DNA from: Azospirillaceae bacterium
GTDB lineage: Bacteria > Pseudomonadota > Alphaproteobacteria > Azospirillales > Azospirillaceae
Direction of reading: 5' to 3'
Assembly (NCBI GenBank): GCA_028283825.1
Contig: JAPWJW010000004.1
Span: forward strand, 314,292 to 378,291
DNA: 64,000 nucleotides
Positions 24,576 through 34,119 of the stretch are shown here, in pieces. Below the pieces are notes generated by a model. It made no database searches, was not told the origin of the DNA, and worked only from the letters and a program-made list of their open reading frames with translations. Position 1 is the first letter of the stretch. Every line of letters starts with the position of its first letter. The position numbers and the translations under genes are program-made.

Positions 24576-27500
24576 ATGTCCCGTTTTTTCATCAATCGAC
24601 CCATCTTCGCATGGGTGATCGCCATCATTCTGATGCTGGGCGGCGGGATCGCGCTGCGTTCCATGTCGGTGGCGCAGTTCCCGGCCATCGCCCCGCCCAT
24701 GGTGCAGATCGCCACGACCCTGCCGGGTGCGGACGCCGGCACGCTGGAGCAGACCACCACCCAGGTGATCGAGCAGCAGATGAGCGGCCTCGATCACCTT
24801 GAGTATTTCAGCTCCACCAGCGACAGCGCCGGCAACCTGACCATCATCCTGACCTTCGCCCAGGGCACCAACGCCGACACGGCCCAGGTGCAGGTCCAGA
24901 ACAAACTGCAGCAGGCGACGCCGATGTTGCCCGAGGAGGTGCAGCGCCAGGGCCTGACCGTCACCAAGGCGGCCAAGAACTTCCTGCTGTTCTTCGCGCT
25001 CTATTCCACCGACGGCAGCCATTCGCAGCAGGATCTGGGCGACATCATCGCGTCCAAGCTGAAGGACCCCATCAGCCGCGTGACCGGCGTGGGCGACACC
25101 CAGCTGTTCGGGTCGCAATACGCGATGCGCGTCTGGGTGGACCCGATCAAGCTGACCAACCTGAACCTGTCGATGCAGGACGTGACGGCGGCCATCCGGG
25201 CGCAGAACGCCCAGGTCTCCGCCGGCCAGGTCGGCTCCCTGCCCTCACCCAAAGGGCAGGCGCTGAACGCCGTGATCACGGCGCAGACGCGCATGACCAC
25301 GCCGCAGGAGTTCCGCGACATCATCCTGCGCACCAATCCCGACGGGTCCAACGTCCGGCTGTCGGAGGTGGCCCGGGTGGAACTGGGCGCGGAGGTGTAC
25401 AATTTCCAGCCGACCTACAACAACGGGCCGGCGTCCGGCTTCGCCATCAAGCTGGCCCCGGGTGCCAACGCCCTGGCGACCGTGGACGGCGTGAAGGCCA
25501 GGATCGACGAGATCTCAAAGCGCTTCCCGCCCGACGTCAAGGTCGTCTACCCGCTGGACAATTCCGCCTTCGTCAAGATTTCGATCGAGGACGTGGTCCA
25601 CACCCTGTTCGAGGCGATCATCCTGGTCTTCCTCGTCATGTTCGTGTTCCTGCAGAACTGGCGCGCCACGCTGATCCCCACCATCGCGGTGCCGGTGGTG
25701 CTGCTGGGCGCCGTCGCCGTGCTGTATTACGCCGGCTTCACGCTGAACACGCTGACCCTGTTCGGCATGGTGCTGGCCATCGGCCTGCTGGTCGATGACG
25801 CCATCGTCGTGGTCGAGAACGTGGAACGCCTGATCCATGAGGAAGGGCTGACGCCCAAGCAGGCCGCGCTGAAATCGATGGAGGAAATCTCCGGCGCGCT
25901 GGTCGGCATCGGCCTGGTGCTGTCGGCCGTGTTCCTGCCGATGGCGTTTTTCGGCGGGTCGGCGGGCGTCATCTTCCGCCAGTTCTCGCTGACCATCGTC
26001 ATCTCCATGGTGCTGTCGGTGCTGGTGGCGCTGGTCCTGACCCCCGCCCTGTGCGCCACCATCCTGAAGCCGGGCGACCATTTCGGGGACGATGTCGAGG
26101 ATCCCGCGGCCAGGGGCCCCGCCCGGATCCTGGGCCGCTTCTTCGCCTGGTTCAACCGCACCTTCAACCGGACGCGCGACGGCTATGAGGGCGGCGTGCG
26201 CCGGGCGGACCGCAACTGGGGCCGCACGCTGGCGGTCTACGCCATCATCGTCGTCGGCATGGGCGTCATCTTCATGCGCCTGCAGGGCGGCTTCCTGCCG
26301 CAGGAGGACCAGGGCTTCATCTTCACCCAGGTGACCCTGCCGGTCGGCGCCTCGCTGGAGGAAACCCAGGCGACGATGGCGCGCGTCACCGACTATTACC
26401 GCCAGAAGGAAGGGGCCAACGTCGAAGGCGTGTTCAACGCCCCCGGTTTCGGTTTCGTCGGGCAGGCGCAGAATGTCGGCCTGACCTTCATCCGCCTGAA
26501 GGACTGGTCGGAACGCAAGGGCGAGGCGAACACCGCCGACGCCATCGCCGCCCGGGCCAACGGGGCCTTCCGCGCCATCCGGTCGGCGCAGGTGCTGGCC
26601 TTCGGGCCGCCGGCGGTGTTCGAACTGGGCAACGCCACCGGCTTCGACTTCGAACTGAAGGACGAGGCGGAACTGGGCCACGAACAGCTGATCGCGGCCC
26701 GCAACCAGTTGCTGGCGCTGGCGGCCAAGGACCCGCGCCTGGCCCTGGTCCGTCCCAACGGCCTGGAGGACACGCCCCAGATCAAGCTGCACGTCGACAA
26801 GAACAAGGCGGGTGCCTTGGGCCTGGCGCTGGCCGACGTGAACGATACGCTGACCACGGCCTTCGGCGGCACCTACGTCAACGACTTCATGGATCGCGGC
26901 CGCGTCAAGAAGGTCTACGTCCAGGCGGACCAGGACTTCCGCACCACGCCCGACGCCATCGGCGATGTGTATGTGCGCGGCTCATCGGGGGCGATGACGC
27001 CGTTCTCGGCCTTCGCCACCTGGAAGTGGGCCTTCGGCCCGACCAAGCTGGAACGCTACAACGGCGAACCCTCGGTCGAGATCATGGGCGCGCCCGCCCC
27101 CGGGCATAGCTCGGGAGAGGCGATGCAGGCCATGGAGGAACTGGCCGCCAAGCTGCCGGCGGGCATCGGCCACGAATGGACGGGCATCAGTTATGAACAG
27201 CAGAACAGCTCGGGCCAGGCCGGCGCCCTCTACGGCCTGTCGCTGCTGATCGTGTTCCTCTGCCTGGCCGCCCTTTATGAAAGCTGGTCGGTGCCCATCG
27301 CGGTGCTGCTGGTGGTGCCGCTGGGCGTGTTCGGCGCCGTGCTGGCGTCGTGGCTGACGGGCCAGGCCAACGACATCTATCTTCAGGTCGGCCTGATCAC
27401 CACGGTCGGCGTCTCGGCCAAGAACGCGATCCTCATCATCGAGTTCGCGGAAGAGAAGATGCGCGCGGGCATGGGCGCTGCGGCGGCGGCACTGGAAGCG

Positions 27501-27740
27501 GCCAAACTGCGCCTGCGCCCGATCCTGATGACCAGCTTCGCCTTCACGCTGGGGGTGTTGCCGCTGGCCCTGTCGCATGGCGCCGGTTCCGGCGGTCAGA
27601 ACGCCATCGGCTGGGCCGTCGTCGGCGGCATGCTGTCGGCCACCGTGCTGGCCATCTTCTTCGTTCCCACCTTCTTCCGCATCGTCAAGCAGCTGTTCCG
27701 CCAGGACCAGCCCACTGGCGACGCCGCGCGGGATTTCTGA
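24576..27740 (+). CDS. RND multidrug efflux pump, HAE-1 family (AcrB/MexB-like)
   Basis: The 1054-residue inner-membrane proton antiporter has full family length, beginning [18 protein letters not shown]. The proton-relay pair D407-D408 sits in [16 protein letters not shown] at exactly the AcrB positions, and [16 protein letters not shown] marks TM10-11. Two large periplasmic loops follow TM1 and TM7. It exports drugs, solvents or metabolites as a trimer. No local repressor gene (TetR or MarR) lies beside the operon, so control is probably elsewhere. Confidence 0.96.
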   Translation: MSRFFINRPIFAWVIAIILMLGGGIALRSMSVAQFPAIAPPMVQIATTLPGADAGTLEQTTTQVIEQQMSGLDHLEYFSSTSDSAGNLTIILTFAQGTNADTAQVQVQNKLQQATPMLPEEVQRQGLTVTKAAKNFLLFFALYSTDGSHSQQDLGDIIASKLKDPISRVTGVGDTQLFGSQYAMRVWVDPIKLTNLNLSMQDVTAAIRAQNAQVSAGQVGSLPSPKGQALNAVITAQTRMTTPQEFRDIILRTNPDGSNVRLSEVARVELGAEVYNFQPTYNNGPASGFAIKLAPGANALATVDGVKARIDEISKRFPPDVKVVYPLDNSAFVKISIEDVVHTLFEAIILVFLVMFVFLQNWRATLIPTIAVPVVLLGAVAVLYYAGFTLNTLTLFGMVLAIGLLVDDAIVVVENVERLIHEEGLTPKQAALKSMEEISGALVGIGLVLSAVFLPMAFFGGSAGVIFRQFSLTIVISMVLSVLVALVLTPALCATILKPGDHFGDDVEDPAARGPARILGRFFAWFNRTFNRTRDGYEGGVRRADRNWGRTLAVYAIIVVGMGVIFMRLQGGFLPQEDQGFIFTQVTLPVGASLEETQATMARVTDYYRQKEGANVEGVFNAPGFGFVGQAQNVGLTFIRLKDWSERKGEANTADAIAARANGAFRAIRSAQVLAFGPPAVFELGNATGFDFELKDEAELGHEQLIAARNQLLALAAKDPRLALVRPNGLEDTPQIKLHVDKNKAGALGLALADVNDTLTTAFGGTYVNDFMDRGRVKKVYVQADQDFRTTPDAIGDVYVRGSSGAMTPFSAFATWKWAFGPTKLERYNGEPSVEIMGAPAPGHSSGEAMQAMEELAAKLPAGIGHEWTGISYEQQNSSGQAGALYGLSLLIVFLCLAALYESWSVPIAVLLVVPLGVFGAVLASWLTGQANDIYLQVGLITTVGVSAKNAILIIEFAEEKMRAGMGAAAAALEAAKLRLRPILMTSFAFTLGVLPLALSHGAGSGGQNAIGWAVVGGMLSATVLAIFFVPTFFRIVKQLFRQDQPTGDAARDF

Positions 27741-27743
27741 TCC

Positions 27744-29210
27744 ATGCCCATTCATCGCAAGACGCTTGCCCGCAAGATGGCGGCGCTGCTGGCGCCGGGC
27801 CTGCTGCTCGCGGGCTGTAACCTGGCCCCCGATTATGTCCGGCCCGACCTTCCCGTGGCACCTGCGGTCACCTCCGGCGTGGCCGGGCAGGAGACCGCCG
27901 CCGCACGCGGCACGGACACGGGCCCCACCGGCTGGCGCGACTATTTCACCGACCAGCGCCTGCGCCAGGTGATCACCCTGGCGCTGGACAACAACCGCGA
28001 CCTGCGCGTCGCCCTGGCCAACGTGGCCCAGGCCCGCGCCCAGGCGCGTGTCCAGGGGGCCGACCTGTTCCCCACCATCGCCGTCGGCGCCAGTGCCGAT
28101 TACGAGCGCACACCCGCCGGCCTGAACAGTGTCGGCGCCACCGGCACCCGCTATGACCTGTACCAGGCGCAGGTCGGCGTATCGGCGTGGGAACTGGACC
28201 TGTTCGGCCGGATGCGCAACCTGACGCAAGCGGCCCAGGAACAGTATTTCGCCAGCGCCGACCATCGCGACGCGGCACAGGTGACGCTGGTGGCGGAGGT
28301 GGCCGACGCCTGGCTGCAACTGGCCGCCGACCGTGAACAACTGGCGATCGCGGGCGACACCGCCGACACCTTCGCCGAGACGCTGAAGATCACGCAAGGC
28401 CGTGCCGGCACCGGCGTCTCCTCCGATCTCGACGTCCATCAGGCGCAGACCACCTATCAGCAAGCGCGCGCCGACATCGCGCGCCTGACCGCCACCGTGG
28501 CCCAGGACCGCAACGCCCTGGACCTGCTGGCGGGATCCCATGTCGGGGATGCGCTGCTGCCCGATGGCCTGGGCGACCAGGACGCCACCATCGAACGGCT
28601 GCCGGCGGGGCTTTCCTCCACCGTCCTGCTGAAGCGTCCCGACGTGTCGGCGGCCGAGCACGCGCTGAAGGCGGCCAACGCCGACATCGGTGCCGCCCGG
28701 GCAGCCTTCTTCCCCCAGATCTCGCTGACCTCGGCATTCGGCACCATGAGCCTGGGCGCGTCGAACCTGTTCGGGGGCGGCAGCCAGGCATGGTCGGTCA
28801 CCCCGACGGCCACCTTGCCGATCTTCGACATGGGCCGTAACGCCGGCAATTTGGACTATGCCAAGGCCACCCGCGACGCGATGGTGGCGACCTATGAGAA
28901 GGCGATCCAGACGGCCTTCCGCGAAGTGGCCGACGCCCTGGCGCGGCGCGAGACGATCGACGGCCAGCTTGAGGCAGAACGCACGCGGACGACCGCCGCC
29001 AGCGGCGCCCTGCAAATATCCCGCGCGCGCTTCGAGGAGGGCGTCGATCCCTTCCTGGCCACGCTGGACAGCGAACGGACCTATTATTCGACGCGGCAGG
29101 ACCTGGTCTCCACCCGCCTGGAACGGCAGACCAACGCGGTCGAACTGTTCCGGGCGCTGGGTGGCGGCAACGACGCCCCGGCGCCCGGGCCCGACGCGGA
29201 AGCACCCTGA
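27744..29210 (+). CDS. RND outer-membrane channel lipoprotein (OprM/NodT family)
   Basis: This 488-residue TolC-fold channel has lipobox LLAGC followed by NLAPDYVRPDLPV, typical of NodT-family proteins. Two repeats of helical-barrel sequence follow (LRVALANVAQARAQARVQG; the second repeat begins near DVSAAEHALKAANADIGAAR). It completes the tripartite pump. The ATG is three bases after the pump stop. Confidence 0.95.
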   Translation: MPIHRKTLARKMAALLAPGLLLAGCNLAPDYVRPDLPVAPAVTSGVAGQETAAARGTDTGPTGWRDYFTDQRLRQVITLALDNNRDLRVALANVAQARAQARVQGADLFPTIAVGASADYERTPAGLNSVGATGTRYDLYQAQVGVSAWELDLFGRMRNLTQAAQEQYFASADHRDAAQVTLVAEVADAWLQLAADREQLAIAGDTADTFAETLKITQGRAGTGVSSDLDVHQAQTTYQQARADIARLTATVAQDRNALDLLAGSHVGDALLPDGLGDQDATIERLPAGLSSTVLLKRPDVSAAEHALKAANADIGAARAAFFPQISLTSAFGTMSLGASNLFGGGSQAWSVTPTATLPIFDMGRNAGNLDYAKATRDAMVATYEKAIQTAFREVADALARRETIDGQLEAERTRTTAASGALQISRARFEEGVDPFLATLDSERTYYSTRQDLVSTRLERQTNAVELFRALGGGNDAPAPGPDAEAP

Positions 29211-29250
29211 AACCTCGAATCCATCCGCCATCAGCGGGAACCGGTTTGGC

Positions 29251-29283
29251 GCCCGCCGCGTTTGATCGGAAACGCGGGCGGGC
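29251..29283 (+). terminator. Putative terminator after the RND operon
   Basis: The arm GCCCGCCGCGTTT (29251-29263) pairs with AAACGCGGGCGGGC (29270-29283), with one bulged base and a 6-nt loop, followed by TCTACCTTCTT. It lies 40 bases after the channel gene stop. Confidence 0.6.
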
Positions 29284-29388
29284 TCTACCTTCTTGATCCG
29301 CCGGTGGATTAGGCGATTGCGCCGTTCCGTGATCCGCTTTATGGGCACGGGCGGACCCTTGCAGCATGACCCCGGATGGAGAGGTTAA

Positions 29389-30585
29389 ATGGCGATTCCC
29401 CACCCAAGCGCCCGACAACAAAGCCGATGGCTGAAAGCCGGCATCGCGCTGCTGACCGGCATTTTTCTGGGCACGGCCGCAAGCACCGTCTCCTATGCCC
29501 AACCCCAGCGGCATGCCGACCTGATCAAGGGGATGAACCTGGTAAACCCCGAGCGGCTGTCCGCCGACCAGCAGAACGCCATGTTGGACGCCATGAAAGC
29601 GGCCGGCGTCAAAACCATCCGCTGCGGGATCACCCCGGACGACAAGGGCCTGGACTTCGCCAAACGTGCGGCGGAGCGGGGCATCAAGATCGACTGGATC
29701 ATGGGTTTTGGCGGCTATCGCCCCGACGCCCCCACCCGGGCCTATCAGCCGGACAAATATCCCGAGATGTGGGGCGGCCACCCCCTGTCCGCCGCCGACC
29801 CGGAACAGTTCCGTGCCAAGTACGCCCCCTTCCTGAAACGGCTGGAGGAGGCCGGAATCGTGCTCGCCAGTTTCGAGGTGGGCAACGAAATCAACTGGAC
29901 GGCCTTCAATCAGGACTTCCCCCTGCCCGGCAAGGGGAAGATCTTCGGCCTCAAGGATCTTTACGACGACCCCGAAGCCAAGCAAGTGGCCGAGGGTTTC
30001 AAAGTGTACATCAAGATTCTGTCGGCGCTTAAGGAGATACGGGACGCGTCGACCCTGAACCGCAAGACGCCCATCCTTACCGCCGGCCTGTCCGCATATG
30101 ATGGTCCCGAGGGCCAGCTGCCCAATGGTTACCATTATGATTCCGTCAGCACCAATGCGACGCTTGAATATTTGCGGACCTTAGGCCTGGACGACATCGT
30201 GGATGAATATGCCGTTCACATCTATCCATCAGCCGTGGGCGGCGATTCGGCCGCCGCGAATGACAAGCGCAAGGCGTTCCTTGATAATTACGCGCTGAAC
30301 CAGTGCCTGTCAGGAAATGGCAAAAAGAAATGCGCGGTAACGGAATGGAACTTCCCACAAAATAACAAATCATGCCCACTGGACGACACCGATCATGCCA
30401 AGCTGGTGGCGGACATGACGAACATGTTCCAGAAATACGCCGATGAAGGGCGGGTTAGCAGCCTGTATTATTTCGCGTGGAATGATGACGCGTGGTCAAA
30501 AAACGTGACCTCGGCCAGCCTGTTTCGGTGCGGCGCCTTGACCGAAAGCGGCAAGGTCTTTCTGGACCAAAGTGCCGGCAAATAA
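29389..30585 (+). CDS. Secreted clan GH-A glycoside hydrolase-like protein
   Basis: This 398-residue protein has a signal peptide (ALLTGIFLGTAASTVSYA-QP) and a (beta/alpha)8 layout. The expected clan GH-A catalytic pair is present: acid/base Glu167 in FEVGNEINW and nucleophile Glu319 in CAVTEWNFP. The N-terminal strand motif GMNLVNPERL and the HIYPSAVGG segment also fit. It resembles GH39/GH5-type enzymes; the substrate glycan is unknown. The last third of the gene is less GC-rich than its neighbours. It is a single-gene unit flanked by a terminator and repeat copy C. Confidence 0.75.
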   Translation: MAIPHPSARQQSRWLKAGIALLTGIFLGTAASTVSYAQPQRHADLIKGMNLVNPERLSADQQNAMLDAMKAAGVKTIRCGITPDDKGLDFAKRAAERGIKIDWIMGFGGYRPDAPTRAYQPDKYPEMWGGHPLSAADPEQFRAKYAPFLKRLEEAGIVLASFEVGNEINWTAFNQDFPLPGKGKIFGLKDLYDDPEAKQVAEGFKVYIKILSALKEIRDASTLNRKTPILTAGLSAYDGPEGQLPNGYHYDSVSTNATLEYLRTLGLDDIVDEYAVHIYPSAVGGDSAAANDKRKAFLDNYALNQCLSGNGKKKCAVTEWNFPQNNKSCPLDDTDHAKLVADMTNMFQKYADEGRVSSLYYFAWNDDAWSKNVTSASLFRCGALTESGKVFLDQSAGK

Positions 30586-30599
30586 ATAGAGCCCCGTCC

Positions 30600-30733
30600 C
30601 CGCGGCACGAGGGCTTGACCCGTGCCGCCGTAGGCTGCGACCGCAGCCGCCGGAGATTTCCGGGGAGCCGAAGGCGGACTGGAAATCGAGGATAGCCCAG
30701 CCAGCGGATGCTGGCACCGGCGTCCGGGGGGAC
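30600..30733 (+). repeat. Interspersed modular repeat, copy C
   Basis: The head hairpin is GCGGCACG ... CGTGCCGC (8 bp, perfect). The conserved middle follows: GTAGGCTGCGACCGCAGCC, GCCGGAGATTTCCGGGGAGC, GGACTGGAAATCGAGGATAG, CCAGCCAGCGGATGCTGGC. The usual tail hairpin is absent; the element runs into a terminator at 30744. Confidence 0.75.
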
Positions 30734-30743
30734 CCAAAAAAGA

Positions 30744-30775
30744 GGGGCCCGGTCCACCCCAATGGACCGGGCCCC
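30744..30775 (-). terminator. Terminator of the leftward catabolic cluster
   Basis: A perfect 13-bp stem GGGGCCCGGTCCA (30744-30756) pairs with 30763-30775. On the minus strand it is followed by CTCTTTTTTGGG. It lies 33 bases after the stop of the last deacetylase-like gene. Confidence 0.85.
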
Positions 30776-30807
30776 CCTCCCCCACTTAACTCTTTGAACC
30801 GGCGGGC

Positions 30808-31725
30808 TTACTTGCCCAGCTGGCCCGGGATGTGGCTTTGCTGCTGGGTCAGGTACCAGTCCGCCATTTCCTCGCGGGTGGCCCACCAGACGCCGGGCAG
30901 CGACTGGGCGTGCTGGATGAACTCCCGCAACGCACGGACGCGGTGGGCGCGGCCGGAAACGTGGGGATGCAGGCCCACGTTCATGATGCGGGCGGTCTTC
31001 GCACCCTCGGCATACAGCACGTCCAGTTCCTCGATCAGCGCGTCGCGGAACTGGTCGGTGGTGAAGTTCTTGCGCGTGATGAAGGTGAAGTCGTTGATCT
31101 CGTTGGAATAGGGCGTGGCCACGATGGGGCCCTTGTCGGTGCGGATCATGAACGGCTGATCGTCGTTCATGATGTCGCAATAGAACTTGAAGCCCTGTTC
31201 CGCCAGGATGCCGGCGGTGTTCAGCGTGCCGCGCAGCGACGACGACAGCCAGCCCTTGGGCCGGCGGCCCACGTGCTTTTCATACATCTCGATGGAACGC
31301 AGGATGATTTCGCGTTCCTTCTCCGGCGCATGGGCGAAGTTGGTCAGCAACTCGCCCTGCTCGTAATTATGCGCCAGCAGTTCCCAGCCGCGTTCCAGGC
31401 AGGCGTCCACCATGGCCTTGCGGCGTTCGAAGGTGACGGCGTTGGTGGTGCAGCTGGCCTTCACGCCCAGTTCGTCGAACAGGTCGTACAGGCGCCAGAT
31501 GCCGACGCGCTGGCCGTATTCACGCCAGGTGTAGTTCGGGAAGTCCGGGGTGTTACCGGGCAGGATGTCGGGCAGGATGGCGGGGCCGCCGGCATAGTAG
31601 GGCTTGTCCGTGTCCTTCGTCAGATCCCAGGTTTCCAGGTTGAAGGTCAGGATCAGCGCGACGCGCTTGCCTTCCGGCCAGGCCAGCGGCTTGCGCTGCG
31701 GCAAGGGGACGTAATCGTATTCCAT
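30808..31725 (-). CDS. PuuE/NodB-fold polysaccharide deacetylase-like hydrolase (copy 1)
   Basis: This 305-residue protein has the NodB-like fold with the long N terminus of the allantoinase PuuE group. Features are VALILTFNLETW (strand 1 with metal acid), REYGQRVGIWRLYDLFDELG, LLAHNYEQGE (metal His region), GWLSSSLRGTLNT and the C-terminal GLHPHVSGRAHRVRALREF. PuuE-type members hydrolyse cyclic amides or ureides rather than sugars. The start at 31725 has GGGAG ten bases before; an upstream frame crosses repeat copy D. It is last gene of the cluster, with two paralogues at 38458 and 39389. Confidence 0.85.
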   Translation of the reverse strand: MEYDYVPLPQRKPLAWPEGKRVALILTFNLETWDLTKDTDKPYYAGGPAILPDILPGNTPDFPNYTWREYGQRVGIWRLYDLFDELGVKASCTTNAVTFERRKAMVDACLERGWELLAHNYEQGELLTNFAHAPEKEREIILRSIEMYEKHVGRRPKGWLSSSLRGTLNTAGILAEQGFKFYCDIMNDDQPFMIRTDKGPIVATPYSNEINDFTFITRKNFTTDQFRDALIEELDVLYAEGAKTARIMNVGLHPHVSGRAHRVRALREFIQHAQSLPGVWWATREEMADWYLTQQQSHIPGQLGK

Positions 31726-31799
31726 GACTGAGCTACTCCCTGCTTGTGGCGCCCGGCCTTCCCCGGACGGACAGCCTGTAATCCCCGCATACTCATGTG

Positions 31800-31945
31800 C
31801 CTCAGACGCCGGCGGGCCATCCGGCCCTTGGCTATCCTCGTTTCGCGGTCCGCCTTCGGCTCCCCACAAAACTGCGGCGGCCGCAGTCGCGGCCTAGAAT
31901 GCCAATAGGTGATTGAGGGCAATCCCCACTGCCCTCAACCACCGC
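31800..31945 (-). repeat. Interspersed modular repeat, copy D (reverse)
   Basis: Read on the minus strand: a head hairpin (TTGAGGGC ... GCCCTCAA), CTAGGCCGCGACTGCGGCCG, GTGGGGAGCCGAAGGCGGAC, AACGAGGATAGCCAAG, then GCCGGCGTCTGAGG. It lies inside the catabolic cluster between the isomerase-like gene and deacetylase copy 1. It could act as a transcript-processing or partial-termination site there. Confidence 0.7.
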
Positions 31946-31964
31946 ACTGTCGCTTTAATTAACC

Positions 31965-32744
31965 TCAGAACTCTTCCAGCAGACGGCCCAGGCCGAAAAT
32001 CTTGTCCTGTATGCCGCAGGCGCGCAGGGCGTGCCAGTAGGTGGCCGTGTTGATGGCGATGACCGGCTTGCCCAGCCACAGCTCGGCGGCGGCGGCGAGG
32101 CGCACCATGGACAGGTTGGTGCCGACCTGCACGATGGCGTCGACGTCGTCGCCGTCCAGCTTCTTCAGCACCTCGCGCAGTTCAGGTTCCTGCACCTGGG
32201 CGATGGCGGTCCAGCTGGGGCACTGCAAGGGGGTGTCGCGCACCACGTCGAAGCCGTTGTCGCCCAGGAAGCGGGTGACCTCACGGTTGGCCGTGGGGAA
32301 GTAGGGGGAGACGAAGGCCACCCGCTTGATGCCGCCGTAGGCGCGCAACGCGGCGGCCACGGATTCCGACCCGATGGAGGCGCCGACGTCGGTGACGTCA
32401 CGGATGCGCTGCTGGAACGCCTCCGACCCCTTCTGGCCGCCATAGAAGGTGATGGCCGACATGCCCATGACCAGATAGTCGGGCTTGCAGGTCAGGACGC
32501 CCTTCACCGCGTCGATGGTGTTATCGGAAATCAGGGTAGTGCCCATGCGGAAGGTCTCATCCGAGACCGCCTGGGCATCGTCCACGATGATGCGGCTGTA
32601 GTGGTTGGTGACGCCATAGGGGCGCATCGCCTCCATATCCGGCTGCACCGTGGTGTTGGTGGACGGGCCCAGGACACCCAGCTTCAGGCGCCAACCCTGG
32701 GCGTCACGGCCGGGAACGTACCGATCTTTGCGCGCGATGGTCAT
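31965..32744 (-). CDS. Maleate isomerase/arylmalonate decarboxylase-like protein of the Asp/Glu racemase superfamily
   Basis: This 259-residue protein has the two-domain Asp/Glu racemase fold: LGVLGPSTNTTVQPDMEAMRP, LVMGMSAITFYGGQKGSE, VAFVSPYFPTANREVTRFLG and AIVQVGTNLSMVRL. The first and third segments are those of maleate isomerase and arylmalonate decarboxylase. Aligned by eye, neither usual catalytic Cys is present: the first position is in MGMSA and the second is in VQVGT. A decarboxylase-like, isomerase or ligand-binding role remains open. The start overlaps the monooxygenase stop by 4 bases. Confidence 0.75.
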   Translation of the reverse strand: MTIARKDRYVPGRDAQGWRLKLGVLGPSTNTTVQPDMEAMRPYGVTNHYSRIIVDDAQAVSDETFRMGTTLISDNTIDAVKGVLTCKPDYLVMGMSAITFYGGQKGSEAFQQRIRDVTDVGASIGSESVAAALRAYGGIKRVAFVSPYFPTANREVTRFLGDNGFDVVRDTPLQCPSWTAIAQVQEPELREVLKKLDGDDVDAIVQVGTNLSMVRLAAAAELWLGKPVIAINTATYWHALRACGIQDKIFGLGRLLEEF

Positions 32745-33934
32745 TGGATGCCCTCTTCCTGTTTCAGGCTGCCGAACATGGACTGGGTGATCAGGTACTG
32801 GCGGCGGGCGACGGGGTCGTTGACCAGCCGTTCCATCTCCGCATGGCGCTTGCGATGGCCGGCCGCCTGGCCTTCCCGCATGAATTCCATGTTCTTGATG
32901 GTCTGCGCCTGGGTGAAGTCGTGCGTCACCGTCCGCCGCTGACGGTCGAACCGCGACAGCAGGGCATCGGCATCGCCACCGTTGTAAGCCGCCACCAGCT
33001 TGGCACACAGGTTGAAGGCATCGTGGATGCCGCTGTTCATGCCGAAGCCGCCGATCGGGTTGTTCAAATGGGCGGCGTCGCCGATGATCAGCACCCGGTC
33101 CTGGCGGAACGACTTCGCCACCCGCTGGTGCACGCGATAGATGGTGCGGTGGTGGGTCTTGACCTCATCCGTCAGGCCGATCAGCCCGCCGAACACCGCG
33201 TTCTTCTTCTCATCCGACACCAGCATCTGGTCCGAGACATCGCCCGCCGGCACCAGGATGCGCCACAAGGACGGCACGCGCAGCAGCACCAGCCATTCGG
33301 TGGCGTCCGACACGTAGTTCACATGGCACAGGCCGTCGATGTACTTCTCCAGCGGGGTTTCCGTCGTCAGGCACAGGAACTTTTCCGGGTACGTGAACCC
33401 GTCGAATTCCACGCCCAGCCACTTGCGCACCAGGCTGCTGGCGCCGTCGGCGCCGATCAGGTAGTCGCCGCGCACCTTTTCCAGGCTGACCGGCGTTTCC
33501 GCCGTCACCGTCACGCCGTCCGAATCCTGTTCGAAATGCACCAGGCGGTGGTTGAACAGCACCTCCGCGTTCGGCTCATTCTCCAGCTTGGTCGCCAGCA
33601 GGCGGGACAAATGGTACTGCTCACATTGGACGCGGAAGGGATACCGCGTGATGTCCGACAGTTCCGACATGTCGAAGGAATAGACATCGCCGCTGCCCCG
33701 GTCGCGGAACTGGTAGACCGGCGCCTTCAGGCCGCGTTCCAGCAGGGTCGGCGTGATGCCCAGGGTGTCCAGCATCTCAAGCGTCGGCGGGTGCAGGGTG
33801 GAGGCGCGCAGGTCCATGGCGCAGTCCGGCCCCGCCTCCAGCAACACCACCTCGATCCCGTGGCGGGCAAGGTAATAGGCCGCGACCGTGCCGACAGGCC
33901 CCGCGCCCGCGATGATAACCTTCGTCTTTTTCAT
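32741..33934 (-). CDS. FAD-dependent aromatic-ring monooxygenase (class A flavoprotein)
   Basis: This 397-residue flavoprotein has the FAD-binding GxGxxG (VIIAGAGPVGTVAAYYLA), the DG motif (LIGADGASSLVRKWLG) and the second FAD motif (VLIIGDAAHLNNPIGGFGMN). These define PHBH-like hydroxylases, which also include ring-opening pyridine monooxygenases. The start at 33934 follows AGGTGGTTGC. The gap to the upstream lyase gene (185 bp) may hold a second promoter. It is translationally coupled to the isomerase-like gene, so the two steps are probably consecutive. Confidence 0.88.
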   Translation of the reverse strand: MKKTKVIIAGAGPVGTVAAYYLARHGIEVVLLEAGPDCAMDLRASTLHPPTLEMLDTLGITPTLLERGLKAPVYQFRDRGSGDVYSFDMSELSDITRYPFRVQCEQYHLSRLLATKLENEPNAEVLFNHRLVHFEQDSDGVTVTAETPVSLEKVRGDYLIGADGASSLVRKWLGVEFDGFTYPEKFLCLTTETPLEKYIDGLCHVNYVSDATEWLVLLRVPSLWRILVPAGDVSDQMLVSDEKKNAVFGGLIGLTDEVKTHHRTIYRVHQRVAKSFRQDRVLIIGDAAHLNNPIGGFGMNSGIHDAFNLCAKLVAAYNGGDADALLSRFDRQRRTVTHDFTQAQTIKNMEFMREGQAAGHRKRHAEMERLVNDPVARRQYLITQSMFGSLKQEEGIQ

Positions 33935-34119
33935 GCAACCACCTGTCATTCCGGGTGCACAGGATTTGCGGGAACAGAATTCGCACCGCGATTATTTTGC
34001 GGCCGAACCGATCATTCCCCGCGAACCAACACCAGTTCTTTATGTGCCCAAGTATCCATTAGGCGGGGCGGGCCGTCCTGGACGGCCACGGCCATAACCG
34101 CCTAGTGGATATGGCCCCT

